DNA from: Candidatus Nitrososphaera gargensis Ga9.2
Lineage (GTDB): Archaea > Thermoproteota > Nitrososphaeria > Nitrososphaerales > Nitrososphaeraceae
Direction: 5' to 3'
Assembly (NCBI RefSeq): GCF_000303155.1
Contig: NC_018719.1
Location: forward strand, 868,001 to 932,000
Length of the DNA: 64,000 nucleotides
Positions within the stretch are counted from its first letter, which is position 1. Each line of letters opens with the position of its first letter. The position numbers and the translations under genes were made by a program. Shown piece by piece: positions 62,700 to 64,000 of the stretch. The notes under the pieces are model-generated. The model was not told the origin of the DNA and searched no databases. It was given only the letters and a program-made list of their open reading frames with translations.

Positions 62700-63449
62700 C
62701 TATTTCAATGCATACAGCTTGTAGCCAGAGCCGCTTTTCTCATCGACATACGTCCACCTTGCCGGGTCTATGTTGATCTCTACAAAATCATCCTTGTTAG
62801 CCAACTTTTCATACAATGACTGTCCTATTACTAAATGCCACGCTTGGGCAAGAGGGTTCATTTTTGCCGCCATGCTAATGCTCAAGCCTACGATGTCTAT
62901 GTGCGATCGCTCGATGCTCTTGCCGTAAAGCACGACCTGTACGTCGCCATTGTCAACAGACATTTTCGCCCTTATCTCCGGCAGGCCGTGCGATCTCAGT
63001 TCTGGGTTGATGCATTGCTTGATAATTTCCTGCATGCTCTTTGCACACTCGATCGCGTTCCTGGATGCCTGGCTGCTGTCGTATTCTGCAGGAAAGAGCG
63101 CGATTACCGCATCGCCCACGTACTTCAAGACATAACCACCATACTCGGCAATTACGAGACTCATCTCCTGCGAAAATATGTGCAGTATGGTCGCAAACTT
63201 GTCGGGAGCAAGCGACATGCTCATCTTGGTCGAGCCGTCGATGTCGACATACAGTATCACGACGCTTATCTTTTGGTTGACCCGCCTTCTGAGGAACCTC
63301 TTGCACGATTCTGTGGAAAGGTCTATCTGTACGCCCTTGTCAAGCGTCTGGCGCACCCTTGTCTGGATTGAGTTAAAGTCACGTATGGGCGAGAGCAACC
63401 TGCATTTTGCAGCAAGCCAATGTGCCCTATGTATATCTTGCATTTGCAT
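62700..63449 (-). CDS. Class III adenylate/guanylate cyclase-like protein
   Basis: 249 residues. The cyclase homology domain covers about residues 55-235: VVILYVDIDGSTKMS has the first metal Asp, LKYVGDAVIALFP the second, and SHIDIVGLSISMAAKMNPLA is the nucleotide-binding segment. An N-terminal helical part of about 50 residues has no membrane segment. Whether it is an active cyclase and with which nucleotide cannot be told; the base-specifying Lys/Asp residues are not obvious. Confidence 0.85.
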   Translation of the reverse strand: MQMQDIHRAHWLAAKCRLLSPIRDFNSIQTRVRQTLDKGVQIDLSTESCKRFLRRRVNQKISVVILYVDIDGSTKMSMSLAPDKFATILHIFSQEMSLVIAEYGGYVLKYVGDAVIALFPAEYDSSQASRNAIECAKSMQEIIKQCINPELRSHGLPEIRAKMSVDNGDVQVVLYGKSIERSHIDIVGLSISMAAKMNPLAQAWHLVIGQSLYEKLANKDDFVEINIDPARWTYVDEKSGSGYKLYALK

Positions 63450-63499
63450 AGCTGATTTATCATCAAGCTACATATACAATACAGATCAAGCAAAAGTAA

Positions 63500-64000
63500 A
63501 TGGCGCTTGAGGACAGGAAAAAGAGAAAGGGCCAGACTGCATCAACAATTGCAGAGGCAGAGCGCATGGTGTCCGATCAAGTTCCGCCAAACAGGCGCGA
63601 AGAAATGTTAGAGTATCTAAAACTGTTCGGCTACAAGCCCGAGCGGACAATACTTCAGGTGCACATCGTCGGCTTTTTCAACAAGCGCCGCGTGGGTGCA
63701 AGGGCTGTAGAAAAGAGGCAGGCAACGGCAAAGAGGTACGGCGGTACAACCTTTGTCGTAGTTGGCAGGACGCACGACCCTTCGATAATGGATCTTGTGA
63801 TCAAGCCAAGGAAAAAGCCAGAGCAAACGAGCCCCGGCTATGTCGGCTACCTGTGGAAGAACAAGGATCCACAGAACAGGCCGCCGCATGAAATTCTTCC
63901 GCTCGACTTTACGCCGACCCATGTCCCATACCCGCAGGACTGGAAGAACATGTTTGCCACCAAGGGTTTCATGATAGCGCTGCATGTGCCGGCGTCTTTT
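63500..64000 (+). CDS. Uncharacterised conserved protein, 3' cut by window edge
   Basis: The first 167 codons from ATG 63500 are present. The protein begins basic and charged (MALEDRKKRKGQTAS). An alpha/beta part follows with HIVGFFNKRRVGARAVEKRQA and VVVGRTHDPSIMDLVIKPRKKP. Pro-rich segments (QNRPPHEILPLDFTPTHVPYP) come later. It is cytoplasmic by appearance, with no membrane helix. I do not recognise the family. It diverges from the cyclase gene across 50 bases. Confidence 0.7.
   Translation, partial: MALEDRKKRKGQTASTIAEAERMVSDQVPPNRREEMLEYLKLFGYKPERTILQVHIVGFFNKRRVGARAVEKRQATAKRYGGTTFVVVGRTHDPSIMDLVIKPRKKPEQTSPGYVGYLWKNKDPQNRPPHEILPLDFTPTHVPYPQDWKNMFATKGFMIALHVPASF

Noticed and set aside
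1-64000. CRISPR array or cas genes
   Set aside because: I saw no regularly spaced direct repeats and no cas protein motifs on either strand.

Overview
The window looks like a chromosome segment of a soil-type ammonia-oxidising archaeon (Nitrososphaerota, Nitrososphaera-like). The support is an archaeal rpoN-eno-rpsB-MEMO-mevalonate kinase block, an eleven-subunit complex I operon without NuoE/F/G, a geranylgeranyl reductase and a prenyl synthase for archaeal lipids, several membrane-anchored plastocyanin-like proteins, many TATA-proximal (leaderless-type) starts, and the remains of a gene resembling ammonia monooxygenase subunit B. The identification rests on gene content and protein motifs only.

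Layout. 1-6825 (minus strand) is the rpoN / enolase / uS2 / MEMO / mevalonate kinase block, but eno and rpsB are separated by about 3.1 kb of small accessory genes on the plus strand and by repeated intergenic sequence. 7090-15785 is accessory: cupredoxins, a winged-helix membrane protein gene cut by a complete IS element with a 5-bp target duplication, two secreted proteins, a frameshifted tyrosine recombinase, an AbrB-like regulator and an AbiE-like toxin-antitoxin pair with a palindrome around its TATA box. 15967-24305 carries tRNA-Leu and a mix of intact redox and regulatory genes (peroxiredoxin, ferritin-like, DipZ-like thioredoxin, SDR, cupin) with decayed genes (AmoB-like, NTF2-like, TolB-like). 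24362-41051 is the well-kept core: tldD/tldE, geranylgeranyl reductase, nuoABCDHIJKMLN, a prenyl diphosphate synthase, tRNA-Glu with a D-loop intron, and a CADD/PqqC-like di-metal protein.

tRNA-Met at 41097 is the left attachment site of a decayed integrated element that ends at a 21-nt copy of the tRNA 3' end at 48972-48992. The element holds a truncated integrase joined to a broken family-B DNA polymerase, a small zinc finger, a winged-helix regulator and a huge secreted beta-propeller protein interrupted by one amber codon. 49186-56329 continues with small proteins, secreted Ser/Thr/Asn-rich proteins, a plastocyanin protein, an MFS exporter, a broken methyltransferase and an isochorismatase-like hydrolase. 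56432-62324 carries a BASS-type transporter, two glycosyltransferases (one GT81-like), a six-hairpin glycosidase and a SemiSWEET, consistent with making and recycling a glycosylglycerate-type solute. The window closes with a basic protein, a class III nucleotide cyclase and an unknown protein cut by the edge.

A recurring theme is gene decay limited to accessory regions, while core genes are intact. Four accessory genes each have a single lesion, an in-frame TAG; in one case an internal paralogous repeat shows that CAG became TAG. Core genes such as eno, nuoB, nuoD, nuoK, nuoL and nuoN end in TAG, so the codon is a normal stop here.
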